A stretch of DNA of 64,000 nt, from contig JBAIAC010000128.1 in assembly GCA_037349315.1 (NCBI GenBank), positions 310,001 through 374,000 of the forward strand, in the 5' to 3' direction. The first letter of the stretch is position 1; each line of letters starts with the position of its first letter. Both the position numbers and the translations under genes were made by a program. This stretch comes from Chelydra serpentina (Eukaryota; Chordata; Testudines; Chelydridae). The notes beneath the pieces are model-generated. The model saw only the letters and a list, made by a program, of their open reading frames with translations. It had not been told where the DNA came from and did no database searches. This document shows, piece after piece, positions 30,487 through 41,502 of this stretch.

Positions 30487-30589
30487 CGGCTCTGGCTAAG
30501 GCAGGGTATCTGCCCACACCTGAATCCCTGCCAATGCCCCCACCCCATTGTTCCACTGACCAGGAGTCGCGCAAGGTAAACCCCACACC

Positions 30590-30960
30590 CCAACCATGTG
30601 CCCCAATCCCCTGCCTGAGACTTGAGCTCCCCCCAAAAGCAGGAGTCCCCTCCTGCACCCCAAGACCCTCATACCTGGCCCCACACCAGAGCCAGCACTC
30701 CCACACCAGAGCCCTGACCCCCTTTTGCACCCCAAGCCCCTGCCCCAGCCTGGAGACCCCCAAACTCTGAGCCCCTCCTGCACCCCAAACCCCTTATCCC
30801 TGGCCCCACCCTTCAGCCTTCACCCCTACACCCCAACCCTCTGCCCCAGCCTAGAGCCCCCCTCACACCCTGAACCCCTCATTCTCTGCCCCACCCTGCA
30901 GCATTCACCCTGCACCCCAACCCCCTGCCCCAGGCATGAGCCCCTCCCAAACCCCTCATG
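30590..30960 (+). repeat. C-rich degenerate tandem sequence
   Basis: Irregular CCCCAACCCC and CCTGCCCCAG-type motifs occur every 20-40 bases. Similar C-rich stretches are at 32.3-32.8 and 38.8-39.2 kb and, inverted, at 45.7-46.1 kb. It is non-coding. Confidence 0.8.
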
Positions 30961-31040
30961 TCCAGCTCCGTTGGGTCATGAGCATCAACAATTTTCTTCA
31001 ACTGGGTCAGCAGAAAAAAGTTTGAAACCCGCTGCCTTAG

Positions 31041-31072
31041 AGGGGGAGGGGGAGGGGGAGGGGGAGGGGGGG
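31041..31072 (+). repeat. (GGGGGA)n microsatellite
   Basis: Five GGGGGA units end in a G run. It has potential to form a quadruplex on the plus strand. Confidence 0.9.
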
Positions 31073-31077
31073 TCACA

Positions 31078-31360
31078 CGACAACAGTCCACCTGTGGAGC
31101 TTTCTCCCAGAGGATGTTGTAAAGGCCAAGACTAGAACAGGGCTCAAAACAGAACTAGAAACGTTCATGGAGGACAGGGCCAGCAATGGCTATTAGCCAG
31201 GCTGGGCAGGGATGGTGTCTCTAGTCTCTGTTTGCCAGGGGCTGGGAATAGGCAACAGGGGATGATCACTGGCTGATTCCCTGTTCTGTTCATTCCCTCT
31301 GGGGCCCCTGGCATTGGCCAGTCAGGAGACAGGACACTGGGCTGGATGGAGCTTTGGTGA
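31078..31360 (+). mobile_element. CR1 LINE 3' end fragment
   Basis: Plus-strand CR1 3' region with CCAAGACTAGAACAGGGCTC and, near the end, GGATGATCACTGGCTGATTC and CTGGGCTGGATGGA. It is 5' truncated and non-coding. Confidence 0.85.
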
Positions 31361-31486
31361 AACCCCCCCAGAGCTCTCCTGCCCTTGGCACTTTGCCCTC
31401 ACTGCTCAGATTGAAACTTGTGCAGGGAGACAAGCCAGCCACAGCCCAGCTGGGCATGAGCAGAGCAGCCGGGTGAAAAGCAAACC

Positions 31487-31558
31487 TGGAGATGCTGGGG
31501 ATTGAACTCAGGACCTCAAACATGCGAAGCAGGCGCTCTACCACTGAGCCACATCCCC
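31487..31558 (-). tRNA. tRNA-Ala(CGC), anticodon stem weakened
   Basis: The acceptor GGGGATG/CATCTCC and T arm are intact, and the loop TTCGCAT gives CGC. Stem CCTGC against GTTTG has two mismatches. TTTT lies about ten bases downstream. It shares its module with Ala(TGC) at 17.3 kb. Confidence 0.78.
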
Positions 31559-32309
31559 AGACAGAGCTGACTGCCTGGCTGTTCACACTCAGAGCCTGCC
31601 TCTTGCCAAAGCAGCCAGTGGCTTATAAACTTCATTGGAAGCCTTCCCCGCCCCTGCCCCCCACCACCCCGATCATGCTCTCGTGGAGGTTGCTGGCTCA
31701 TAGGGGTCACTTTGCACCAGGGCCAGATTCTATGTGTGGGGCAGAGAGAGTGTGAGCCCTGGACTCAGGGTGCAGAGATACACTCAGCCTCTCCCCTGTA
31801 TTGGGGGAGCTGCCATGGTGTGTGTGTGGGGAGGGGGGCTCTGTGAGCAGCTCAACTCCTGACCCTGGTGGCAGCAGTGGGGTGGGGAGCACCAGGTGTT
31901 TCTGGGATCTGCTATTTCCACCGGCCTGTAAAGTCCGGCTTTCCCCAGCACATTCACTGCGGTGCAATTGGGTCCCTGTGTCTATGGCTGAACAGCAAAG
32001 AATCGCTCCCGGTTTCCCGTCTCTCTGCAGTGTGATTAGCCTGTGTCGGTGGTTAATGGGGTGGATCTAGCTGTAGATTGTTATTCATTCCCCACCCGGA
32101 CAGTTCACACAGTCCCTGTCCCGTGCAGATCTCCAGCACCTCAGCGACCCTGGTAGCAGCGGTTGGGTTTTCCCTGAGGCTTGAGATTTTCAGGGTCCTT
32201 TTTTCCCTCCACCTGGAGTGAACTCGGCTTTTCCCCCGTCCCAGACAGCCCATGAAATAACTGTAGCAGCCATAGGCGTGCGCAGCACATTTCACTAGGG
32301 TGTGCACCC
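31559..32309. other. Ala-module flank; no gene
   Basis: 32160-32270 repeats 17575-17690. The remainder is without a recognised feature. Confidence 0.6.
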
Positions 32310-32850
32310 AGGGAGCCCTGCCCTAGCCCCACCCCCATCCACTCGCTCCCACTTCCAGCCCCCCTCAAAACCCCCAACCTCCCGTGCTCCTTGTCCCCTG
32401 ACTGCTCCCTCCTGGGACCCTGCCCCTAACTGCCCCCAGGACCCCACCCCCTATCTAAGCCTCCCTGCTCCTTGTCCCCTGACCGCCCCCTCCAGAGACC
32501 CCCCCACCCCCTAATCACCACCCCGCGACCCCTCCAACTATCCAACCCCTGTCCCCTGACTGCCCTGGCCCCTCTTCACACCCCCACCCCTGACAGGCCC
32601 CCCCCCCCGAACTCTTGACCCATCTAACCCCCCTGCTCCTTGTTCCCTGACCGCCCCCTCCAGAGACCCCCCTGCCCCCTAATCACACCCCGGGAACCCT
32701 CCAACTATCCAACACCCCTGTCCCCTGACTGCCCCGGCCCCTAGCCACCCCCCCACCCCTGACAGGCCCCCTGGGACTCCCACACCCTATCCAGCGCCCC
32801 CATTCCATGTCCCCTGACTGCCCGTCCCCTGACTGCTCCCTCTGTAGGGC
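32310..32850 (+). repeat. C-rich minisatellite-like region
   Basis: Irregular units such as GTCCCCTGACTGCCC and CCCACCCCTGACAGGCCCC recur several times. The inverted partner is at about 45715-46110. Confidence 0.8.
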
Positions 32851-33017
32851 TGTTTTAACCCCTCCCGGGCAGGAGCAGGTAACCACCCCGCTACACCCAC
32901 CCATGTCCCTTTTCCCATCTCTCTCTGCTCCCCACCTCCTGGCAGCTCTGTCTAGTGGCTGCTCCCACCCACACATTCAAAGTGGCAGAGGAAGTTCCCC
33001 CTCCTGGGGTGGGAAGG

Positions 33018-33185
33018 TTGCCTAGTGGTTAAGGCACAGGGTTCAGGTGTTCTGGGTTTGAGTCTCTGCTCTGCCACAGACTCCCTGCTTAGCCTTGGGA
33101 GAGTCACTTCACCTCTGTGTGCCCTAGATCCCACCTGCCAAACGGGGCCAATCCTGACCCTGCCTCCTAGGCTAAATCCACTCAT
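33018..33185 (+). mobile_element. MIR core-SINE
   Basis: TTGCCTAGTGGTTAAGGCAC, GGGTTTGAGTC, CTCTGCCACAGACT and GAGTCACTTCACCTCTGTGTG follow the MIR order: tRNA-like head, then core. It is an old insertion duplicated in inverted form at 45365-45528. Confidence 0.85.
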
Positions 33186-33925
33186 GGCTGTGTGATGGCG
33201 GGAGAAATGGGGATACCAGCTCCACACAGAGTGGGGTCAGGGCTTCAGCCCTGCAGCTTCTGCCACTAGGGTGGGTGGGGCTCCCGAGCCGGGGACTTCA
33301 GCCCCACATCTTCTGCCAGGGTCCGGGACCTCTCCTCTCTGCCCCAGTGTGGCTCCCCCTCCCCACCTCCCAGTGCAGCTCCTGCCGGGGTCTGGGCTTC
33401 TCCTCCCCCACTCCCCCCGGCTCCTGCCGGACCCCGGCTTCTCCTCCCCCGCCCCAGCTCGGCTCTTCTCCCCCGCCCCCAGGGCAGCTCCTGCCGTGGT
33501 CTGGGGCTTCTCCACCTTCCCCCTTCCCCACCCAGCATGGCTCCTGCCGGGGTCCGAGGCTTCTCCTCCCCCTAATCCCCCACTGGACCCAGCCCCAGCC
33601 TAGCTGGGCTCCCTTGGGTCACCGGCTGCCTGCTGTGGCCGGAGCGGAGCCTGGCTGGCCGGGAGCAGCCATACTCGCGGACGCCATGGCCATCGGCCCA
33701 AGAGGTGCGGGGCGGCCCTAGGTGAGCAGGGGCCGGCTGTGCTCCCGTCCGCACCTCACCCTAAGGGTGTTTTCGTGTGTGTGTGAGACTCACTCGGCCC
33801 CGGCCGGAGCAGGGAGGCAGGACGCAGCTGATCTGAGCCTGCCCGGCAAACAGCTGATCACGGCTGCGTGCAGGCTGCCCCTAGGACACAGCCCCCAGGG
33901 GAGGGGGGAGGAGCAGCCTTCCGAG
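33186..33925. other. C-rich segment absent from the inverted copy
   Basis: This 0.7 kb of C-rich, CpG-containing sequence has no counterpart in the inverted duplicate at 45.33-45.36 kb. No gene is recognised. Confidence 0.6.
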
Positions 33926-34139
33926 CCGCAGCTCACTAGGGTGTGCCCGGGCACACCCGCACACCCCGTGCGCACGCCTCTGTCGCCAAGAAACCGAGGG
34001 CAGGAAACAGCAGTTTTCTCCGGCACGCTTCTCAGCTCATTTCCCCACCCGCTGCCCTGCAGGGGTTGGGGTGATCCCAGTGGCCAAAAGGGGAGCACCT
34101 CGCTGGGCAGCTAAGGGAGCTGGGAAAAGTAAAACTTCA
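33926..34139 (+). repeat. Val 3' flank, inverted copy of 45080-45320
   Basis: The complement of this stretch (with GGGATCACCCCAACCCCTGC) follows the Val variants at 15.9 and 45.0 kb. Confidence 0.8.
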
Positions 34140-34212
34140 TCTTTCTGCCTCATTTAAAACCAGGGCCCTTTTGCATGTCACGCAAATGTGATAACCAGGA
34201 AACTAGAGAAAC
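34140..34212 (-). tRNA. tRNA-Val-like, anticodon GAC, array-linked
   Basis: This has the same variant anticodon as at 15868 and 45008, with loop GTGACAT. The T arm is broken (GGTTTTAAATG), so it is probably a pseudogene. The upstream 57-bp array begins 27 bases away. Confidence 0.7.
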
Positions 34213-34239
34213 TCTGCACCAGGGATCTGCCCCTCCCCT

Positions 34240-34719
34240 CAGAGAGCAACAGTGACACCGGGTGGCCACTTGGAGTAATGCACACAGCGTCTCTCTCAGA
34301 GAGCAACAGTGACACCGGGTGGCCACGTGGGGTAATGCACACAGCGTCTCTCTCAGAGAGCGACAGTGACACCGGGTGGCCACGTGGGGTAACGCACACA
34401 GCGTCTCTCACAGAGAACAACAGTGACACCGGGTGGCCACGTGGGGTAATGCACACAGCGTCTCTCTCAGAGAGCGACAGTGACACCGGGTGGCCACGTG
34501 GGGTAACGCACACAGCGTCTCTCTCAGAGAGCAACAGTGACACCGGGTGGCCACGTGGGGTAATGCACACAGCGTCTCTCTCAGAGAGCGACAGTGACAC
34601 CGGGTGGCCACGTGGGGTAACGCACACAGCGTCTCTCACAGAGAACAACAGTGACACCGGGTGGCCACGTGGGGTAATGCACACAGCGTCTCTCTTAGAG
34701 AGCAACAGTGACACCGGGT
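34240..34719 (+). repeat. 57-bp minisatellite, array 3 (about 8 units)
   Basis: Same unit as array 1. A block of four units is itself repeated (the variants ACAGAGAACAACAG at about 34410 and 34637 recur 228 bp apart). The left end is the Val variant; the right end is the AT-rich flank shared with array 1. Confidence 0.96.
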
Positions 34720-36740
34720 ATATATATCATATATACATTTATAAGCATCTCCCCATAAATCATTATGGGGTACACTGTCACACACACACACACACACATC
34801 CCTACACCTCTCCTGGTGGTGGGAGGGGAACAGGGGAAAGGACAAAAGAAGTAAGAGATGAAGAGGAAGGAGGGAGGGATGGAGGAAAAGGTCAAACAAA
34901 AAGGACAAACCCTAATGTCCCCAGTGATTCTGAGGGACAAAATCCCAAGTGGGGAATAAAATTCTGCCACCTGAAGCGACTGTTTTCCATGCCTAGAATT
35001 CAGCTGGCACCAGATGGATCAGACTGAACAGGTCCCAAACCTCTCGGAGGCTCTTACCGTCTAACCAGGGACGTCTGTTTTCTAGGAAAGTCCGTAAAAG
35101 GAAAGGAGAAAACTCCAAAGAGGTTCCTCCTGGCGCTCACGTCCGTGAACCCTAATACTCTCTCAGTCCTCCGAGAGAGACCTCGACAAGGAGACTTGCT
35201 GAAGCAAAGCCACGGGGGTCTCCGAGGTTTCCCTGGCCCTGCGCCCCTGGCCTGGCCTGGCTGATGTCAGCATCTCTCTGTGAGGTCACCGCCTCCCACC
35301 ACCTTTGACCAATAGGCCGAGATCCTGCAAAAGGCCTTTGTGATGTCACTGCCACACCCACCCCTCCCCTGCAGTGCTAATATCCTGCCGCTGGCCAGAC
35401 ACAGATGTTATAGGGCCACTTGCGCTATTTGGGGCTTTGTCTTATATAGGCACCAATTACCCCCCACCCACGGTGACCAGACAGCAAGGGTGGAAAATCG
35501 GGATGGGGGTGGGGGGTAATAGGAGCCTATATAAAAAAAAGACTCTAAAATTGGGACTGTCCCTATACAAGGGGGACATCTGGTCACCCCACCCACCCCC
35601 TGTCCTGGTTTTTCACACATGCTCTCTGGTCACCCTGTGCCCAGCCCAGCCAGCTGGGGGTGGTAATTCCAGCCGGCCCCTGTTGCTTGGGCTGGCTGCC
35701 GAGGAAGTGACTTACTTTCATTTTTACTTCCCCAGCACGCAGCCCTCCCCGCCCCCCGCCCCCAGCACCTCACCCAACCCAGCCCTGCCAGAGGGGAGGG
35801 GGGAGAGAGGGGTGCTCCGTGCGGGGGGGAGGGGAAAGGGGGGTGCTCTGTGGGGGGGGGGAGAAGAATGGATGTTATGGGGGGCGACAAAGGACACAGC
35901 CAGAGCCGCCCAGCCTGCCTCCCCTCACGCCGGGGAGAGTCACACTCACAGGTGAGCTCCTTCCCCCCCTTCCCAGAGACCCCAGCAGCCAATCCCCTCC
36001 CCAGACTGTGCTGCAGGCAGCGCATTGGGCTCTCTCTAGGACCCAGCGCTGCTCTTACCTGCCACGGCTTCCCGTCCCTCCCGGCTCCCGGCAGAGTGTC
36101 TGGTGCCCCAGGCAGAGCGGTGCCCTACGTGCCCGTCTGTTCTGCCCATGGCTAAGGACAGCCCTGCCCCCACCTCTCTGGGAGATCTGCGGCTCCTTCC
36201 TGCAGCTGGGGATGGACCGACACGCCCTGAGCAGCTTCAGCTGGTTCAATCTGCCCCACAGGTCACCCCAGCACCCGCTCCCTGCTCCGGCTCCTCTCAC
36301 AGAGCCCAGGGCCAGGCTCCAGCCACTGTCCAAACCGTCTCCACCAGGGAGAACGTCCCTTCTCCTGCCACCACGACTTCCCCTGACAACCGCATCCCAC
36401 CAGCTCACCCAGACAGGGAGGCTTTTCCATACAGGAGGCAGAGCTCCCCCCGGAGCTGTGGAACTCACTGCCACATGACAGAGGAGACCACAGGCTGGAA
36501 CGACAGGCAAAGCTCAGCTCTTTCACGAAGCCATCCTCAGCCAGCGATTCCCCCTCACCGACAGCCCCAGCAAAACCCTTTGAGCCACCAGCCCGCTTCT
36601 CCCACAGCTGGGAGGGACGGCCGGCAGGGCGGCACCGAAGGCCCCAGACAGCCAAGCAGGTGAGGAACCACCAGGCGTTAAAGCCAGGCCTGCGGCAGCA
36701 GCCACATCCCACCCGCTGCCAGTGATCCTTACAGAAATGT
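34720..36740 (+). repeat. Second copy of the 9.66-13.6 kb segment
   Basis: This matches 9661-10360 and then 12004-13620 in the same orientation. It lacks the 1.65-kb CR1-bearing part and carries one 36-bp unit instead of nine. It includes the nested MITE pair at 35405-35635. No gene is found. Confidence 0.9.
35405..35635 (+). mobile_element. Nested hAT-like MITEs, duplicate of 12004-12256
   Basis: The same arrangement as at 12.0 kb is present, with the first bases of the outer copy lost. The core CTTATATAGGCACC and its complement are both visible. Confidence 0.75.
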
Positions 36741-37257
36741 CGACATCCCCTGTCAGGAGGCATCTGGGCAGGTCGCTGACAGAGCTGAGCCCCACCTTTC
36801 TGCAGCCATCTTTAGAGAAGAAGCCCACCCCAGAGTCACCCTCCCTCCGTCAGCACCCCCACGGCTGTGGCTCTGAGTGGCAGTAGGGTGATTGGGGGTG
36901 AATCCAGGGCTGGAAGTGGGGTCAGGTCAGCCTGTGAGGAGTAACCAGGTGGGGCAGACCCAGGGGGAGGCTGTGGGTTGCTGGTCGGTCATTGGGATCA
37001 GAGCTCTAGATCAAAGCTTCACAGCGACCTGACACCCAGGGTTACAAGGCCGACATAGCGACCCCCTTACTGGCCTCGTGAACCCCAAACCCTAGTTACT
37101 CTGGGCACTTAGGAGTCTCTGTCCCTTAATCACTTCTGGGAGCTCCCCAGCAGGCTGCGGGCGTCAGCCGCCTCCTGCCTCACAGGTGAGACTCTTGGCG
37201 CTGTGCAAGCCGCCCCCTCGCTTGCAGGCCCAGGGTAGGAAGCGGGAGGCCCGGTGC
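36741..37257 (+). repeat. Asn/Met module flank (inverted copy at 18.7-19.2 kb)
   Basis: Starts with the block also at 60210-60420 (AAGATGGCTGC complement) and runs antiparallel to 18.7-19.2 kb. No gene. Confidence 0.85.
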
Positions 37258-37328
37258 TCGCAGAAGAGGGTTTGATTAATCCACCTCTGTGTTATGGGCA
37301 CAGCACAGTTCCCCTGTGTCCCTCTGCT
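37258..37328 (-). pseudogene. tRNA-iMet(CAT) variant, inverted partner of 18593
   Basis: It has the same compensated anticodon stem (CTGTG/CACAG) and the same damaged T arm as the locus at 18593-18663. The base before the discriminator position is also changed. It was duplicated in its degenerate state. Confidence 0.75.
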
Positions 37329-37509
37329 GGCTTTTCGTAAGCAGCACCCAGCGGCCCTGGCTCCAGGCTTGTGCCTTGCAAGCTCTGGCACGGGCAGGGA
37401 GCGGTGCAGGGGGCTGGGCAGGGCCCCCAGCAAACCAGCTGCTGGGAGGTGTCTCTGTGGTTTTGAGGCAGCAAAACATGCCCCTGAGGGAGTATCGTGG
37501 GGTCACCAT

Positions 37510-37583
37510 CGTCCCTGGGTGGGCTCGAACCACCAGCCTGTCGGTTAACAGCCGAACGCGCTGACCCATTGCGCCACAGAGAC
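37510..37583 (-). tRNA. tRNA-Asn(GTT)
   Basis: Acceptor GTCTCTG/CAGGGAC, loop CTGTTAA and B box GGTTCGAGCCC are intact. The anticodon stem TTCGG against CCGAC has one end mismatch. No close TTTT is seen downstream on the minus strand. Confidence 0.88.
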
Positions 37584-37706
37584 ACACAGAAACAAAACTG
37601 CTGTTACCAAGGCTGCTCCGAGCAGCCGGCGCCTCTCCCTGCCAGCGCTAGAGCTCACAAGGCGCTAGGCCGGATGCTGGCTGCTGGATGTGGGGGTTGA
37701 AGACCC

Positions 37707-37778
37707 AGCAGAGGGGCGCAGTGGAAGCGTGCTGGGCCCGTAACCCCGAGGTTGATGGATCAGAGCCATCCTATGCTA
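37707..37778 (+). pseudogene. tRNA-iMet pseudogene, anticodon changed to CGT
   Basis: This is an initiator body with loop CCCGTAA, so the anticodon is CGT (a Thr codon reader). D arm, T loop (GGATCAGAGCC) and acceptor (CCTATGCT) have changes. It is the counterpart of the CGA copy at 18160. Confidence 0.8.
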
Positions 37779-37879
37779 GGCATGTGCTTGTTTCATTTGC
37801 TCTGGGCCTTCAAGCGAGGTGGTGACCAGCAGAGGTGGGATGAAAGTAAGAGGCAGGCCTGTGCATGGTGAGGGCCTCC

Positions 37880-38370
37880 AGTCCCATAGACTTTAAGGTC
37901 AGAAGGGACCATTATGATCATCTAGTCTGACCTCCTGCACAATGCAGGCCACAGAATCTCACCCACCCACTCCTGCAATAATCCTCTCAGCTACTGAAGT
38001 CCTCAAATCATGGTTTAAAGACTTCAAGGTGCAGAGAATCCTCCAGCAAGTGACCCGTGCCCCATGCTGCAGAGGACGGTGAAAAACCCCGAAGGTCTCT
38101 GCCAATCTGCCCTGGAGGAAAATTCCTTCCCGACCCCAAATATGGCGATCAGCTGAACCCTGAGCATGTGGGCAAGACTCACCAGCCAGATACCCAGGAA
38201 AAAGTTCTCTGTAGTAACTTCTAACATCCCATCATTGACCATTGGTCCTATTTACCACTGATAATGAAAGGTCAGTTAATTGCCAAGATCATGTTATCCT
38301 ATGAAACCATCCCCTCCATAAACTTAAACTTGAAGCCAGATAGACCTTTTGCCCCCACTGCTCCCCTTGG
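37880..38370 (-). mobile_element. CR1 LINE 3' UTR fragment
   Basis: The plus strand reads the complement of a common turtle CR1 3' region (GGTCAGAAGGGACCATTATG, then CACAGAATCTCACCCACCC, then CTTCCCGACCCCAAATATGG). It is about 490 bp and non-coding. Confidence 0.85.
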
Positions 38371-38424
38371 AAGGCTGTTCTTCTGACAGTAGCCAATGGC
38401 AGGTGCCTCAAAAACCACTCAACA

Positions 38425-38498
38425 AGGCACCACTGGGAGTTGAACCCAGGATCTCCTGTTTACAAAACAGGAACTTTATCCAGCTAAGCCGTAGTGCC
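38425..38498 (-). tRNA. tRNA-Thr(TGT)
   Basis: Acceptor GGCACTA/TGGTGCC pairs with one G-T, stem CCTGT/ACAGG surrounds TTTGTAA, and the B box is GGTTCAACTCC. Five T follow downstream. It is well preserved. Confidence 0.9.
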
Positions 38499-38829
38499 TG
38501 CCTGTAGCTAAGGGAGGGGGTCTGCCCACTCCTGATTCGCTGCCAGCCCCCACCTGGGCCTTTGCTTGTGTTTGGATTCTGCAAAGCAGAGGAGCAGGGG
38601 AAGTTTTCCTTGCAAGCTGTGTGTGTGTGAATCCTTGGCCAGGTCTGCACTACAACGTTATTTCAGCATCATTATATTGCTCAGGTGTGTGGAAAACACA
38701 CGATGCTCCCTCAGTCGGGTGCACACACGGCAATGCCACGTCTGGCAACAAAACTGCCCTGTTGGGCGATAAATAAAACCACCTCGACGAGAGGCCTGGC
38801 GCTTTTTGCAGCAAATTTAAAGTGACACA

Positions 38830-39230
38830 CACCAAGCCCCCCACACCCCATACCCTGACTCCTGCACCCCCCACACCCCGACAACCCCAGTCCTGACTCC
38901 TGCACCCCCCATCCCCCTGTCCTGACTCCTGCACCCCCACATTTACCCAGCCCCACACCCCATGCCCTGACTCTTGTACTCCCCCATCCCCACCCTGAGC
39001 ACCAAACGGGAGCTGCCCCAGGTCAGTGCTCCACACCCCAACCTCCTGCCCCAACCCTGAGCCCTCTCCCTCACCCTGGCTCCTGGCCAGACCCTGCACC
39101 CCAACCCCCAGCCTGCTCCTGCCCCTAACTCCCTCCCAGACCCTGCACCCCCAGCCCTGTGCTCAGTACCCCCCCACCCTCAGCTCAGTGCAGAGAGATG
39201 CAGAGAAGGGGCTAGAACCAGGGAGAAGGT
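38830..39230 (+). repeat. C-rich degenerate repeat
   Basis: Irregular CCCACACCCC and CTGACTCCTGCACCCCC units, as at 30.6 kb. No coding feature. Confidence 0.75.
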
Positions 39231-40309
39231 AGGTACCCGCTCTATGTGGGCAGGGGTGGGGGGGTCCTGTTTACCCCTCCCCAGCCCTGCTGTGCTTGAG
39301 TTTACCCCCGGCCTCTCCCTTGCTCTAGGGACCAGCCCTAGCTCCCGCCCCGCTGTGCTATTGACCGGACCCTGCCTTGCTCCAGTCAGCAGGGACTAAT
39401 CCTCCCACCATGTCCCACTGTGCTCATCTGGCCCCTGCCTCGCTCCAGCTGGGGACCAATCCTCCTCCCCCCCAATGCCCCACAGTGCTCTTGCCCCTGG
39501 CCCCTTCATTCCACAGGGGGGGCCCAGAAATATGTTTGGCTCCAGGCCCACAAAAACTAATCCAGCTCTGGATACCAGACTGGGATGGGGATTGCATTGG
39601 CCTTTATTTGTATTTCCAATGGCATTTCTGTGTGTGATTTCGTTTTTCTTTGTCGAACGGTGTTTTCTCCTGGATCTGAGATTTAACTAGAATAAGAAGA
39701 AGGCCGCAGGGCGCCAGATGGAGGAGCAGGCTGGGGCTAGGGCTGCTATGGGAGCCCAAAATCACTTGGGCGGCGTTGGTGTTCCCCAGGAATGCTGAAG
39801 GGCTGGGCTAAGGGAGGGAGGCTTAATACTCCTCCCTATCAGTCAGGGCGGAAGACGAGGGCTGCAGGAGTGGGCAGGTTGATGAGCTGGGCCTTCTAGT
39901 GTTTGGTTGGGGATGAGGTGGGGAACGTGACCTGGAAGAGGCAGCCGCTGGCCTGTCGGGAACGGCTCAAAGGTGGAGTTAGGGACCTTGTCCTTAGCCC
40001 AGAAGGGTGTCATGCTCAAGACCGATCTTTTGGCTGCAGGTAATTTCCTCAGCCATGTAGTGCCCACTGCTCCACGCGTGGTGCTGAGACCGAACACGAT
40101 GGCCTTCCCCTTCTCGTGGGGCAATAGGACGTCCCTACCGAGCCAGGAGAAGTGTGGCTTTTCTGCCGGTATTGGAAGGGGGTGGGGCACGGTGGGCTTT
40201 GAAGCCTTTTACGGCTCTACTATTGTGTTATTCAGTTTTCAGCAGGTGGCTGAGCTGGAGGGCAGGTCGGGCCTGAGGGGAATGGCGGGGCAACCACTAA
40301 GAATGCAAC
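39231..40309. other. No gene; one repeated block
   Basis: 39770-39930 (with GGCGGCGTTGGTGTTCCCCA) recurs at 41810-41950. The rest has no recognised feature. Confidence 0.6.
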
Positions 40310-41140
40310 CGACTCTTCGGCTCATGGGACACACTGTGTCTAATCAATGCCACAGCATTGTATCCCTGTTGGCAGAGCTGCCGTGAGGAGCGTTTTCAGC
40401 GACGAAGGCAGGTCCCTGCAGCAGTGGCTCTCCGGGGCTCTGTGGCCATTAAACAGCGACCGTGAGTCACCAGCAGAGCGGAGGTGAGCGTGAGCTGGGC
40501 TGTGGGACCGGGATGGGCCTTGCGAGGGAGTAGGGAGCGAGGTGGATTTGGTCTGGGAGGCTTGCGGGGGAGGTTCCCTGGGACCTGCTGCATTGGGAGT
40601 GCGAGACTTTACCTGAGGCTGTAACATGAGTCAGGACGGGGGTTGGGAGGTGACACCTTTGGCTGGGAGAATGGACAAAGGCTAGAGGAGGGGCCCCGGG
40701 GGAGGGGAAGAGCCTGCTGGACGGTTTGTCGGTTTGCTTTCAGTTTTGGAGCTGGGTGGTAAAACGCAGGGAGCCCCAAGGCTGGGGTCTAAGCTCCCTG
40801 GCCCCCAGAAGGGCCCGACTGAGGGGTCCTGTTTGTACTGACAAGCTCTGTTTGGACTGTGTTCCTGGCATCCCTAATAAACCTTCTGTTCTGCTGGCTG
40901 GCTGAGCGTCACAGTGAATCCCAGGAAGAGGGGAGCAGGGCCGGACTCCCCCACACTCCGTGACGGGCCTCGATTCCGTCCTGCTGGTCTCTGGCTGAGG
41001 GCAGGCAAAGGGTGTTACTGGGGAAGTGGGAGCGGTTGTGTTTCATGTTCAGGCTTTGGTATCGGTTCCTCCAGGTTTCTCATAAGCACCCAGGGACGTT
41101 AGCGGCTGCTCTCAATGCAGGATTGGATCAGATACCATCA
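40310..41140 (-). repeat. Segment inverted relative to 27950-28330, split by an LTR-bearing insert
   Basis: The two ends match the complement of 27.95-28.33 kb. Between about 40520 and 40960 lies extra sequence with an LTR-type AATAAACCTTCTGTTCTGCT end, the same LTR family as at 20.0 and 48.6 kb. Confidence 0.65.
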
Positions 41141-41429
41141 TGTGATGGGGGTGGCATTTTCCTCTTTTTCTTTCTTTCTTTTTTTTCCCCAGTGGCATTT
41201 CTGTCTGTGATTTTGGGGGGTTTTTTTGGTTTTTTTTGTTGAACGATGTTTTCTCCTGGATCTGATATTGAACTAGAAAAAGAAGAAGCGCTCTAGGTAT
41301 CAGATGGAGGAGCAGGCTGGGGCTAGGGCCGCTAAGAGAGGGAGAGTAGGAGGTTTTCTGTATGGTTTCCGGCCCTCTTTTTCTTGACTAGTTTCTCTTC
41401 TGCACCAAACTTGCACTGTTTTCATGTGG
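41141..41429 (+). repeat. Lys-module 5' flank
   Basis: Contains the CCCTCTTTTTCTTGACTAGT block that precedes several Lys genes. A T-rich run at 41160-41240 adds nothing recognisable. Confidence 0.7.
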
Positions 41430-41502
41430 GCCTGGCTAGCTCAGTTGGTCGAGCATCTGACTTTTAATCTGAGGGTCTAGGGTTCAAGTCCCTGGTCAGG
41501 TG
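41430..41502 (+). tRNA. tRNA-Lys(TTT)
   Basis: Acceptor GCCTGGC/GTCAGGT and loop CTTTTAA are intact. The anticodon stem TCTGA against TCTGA has one T-T mismatch and the T stem one change. No TTTT follows in the first 20 bases. Confidence 0.83.

Noticed and set aside
33018..33100. Possible tRNA gene (AGTGGTTAAGGCAC with a B-box-like GGGTTTGAGTC)
   Set aside because: The spacing and following core sequence match the MIR SINE, whose head is tRNA derived.
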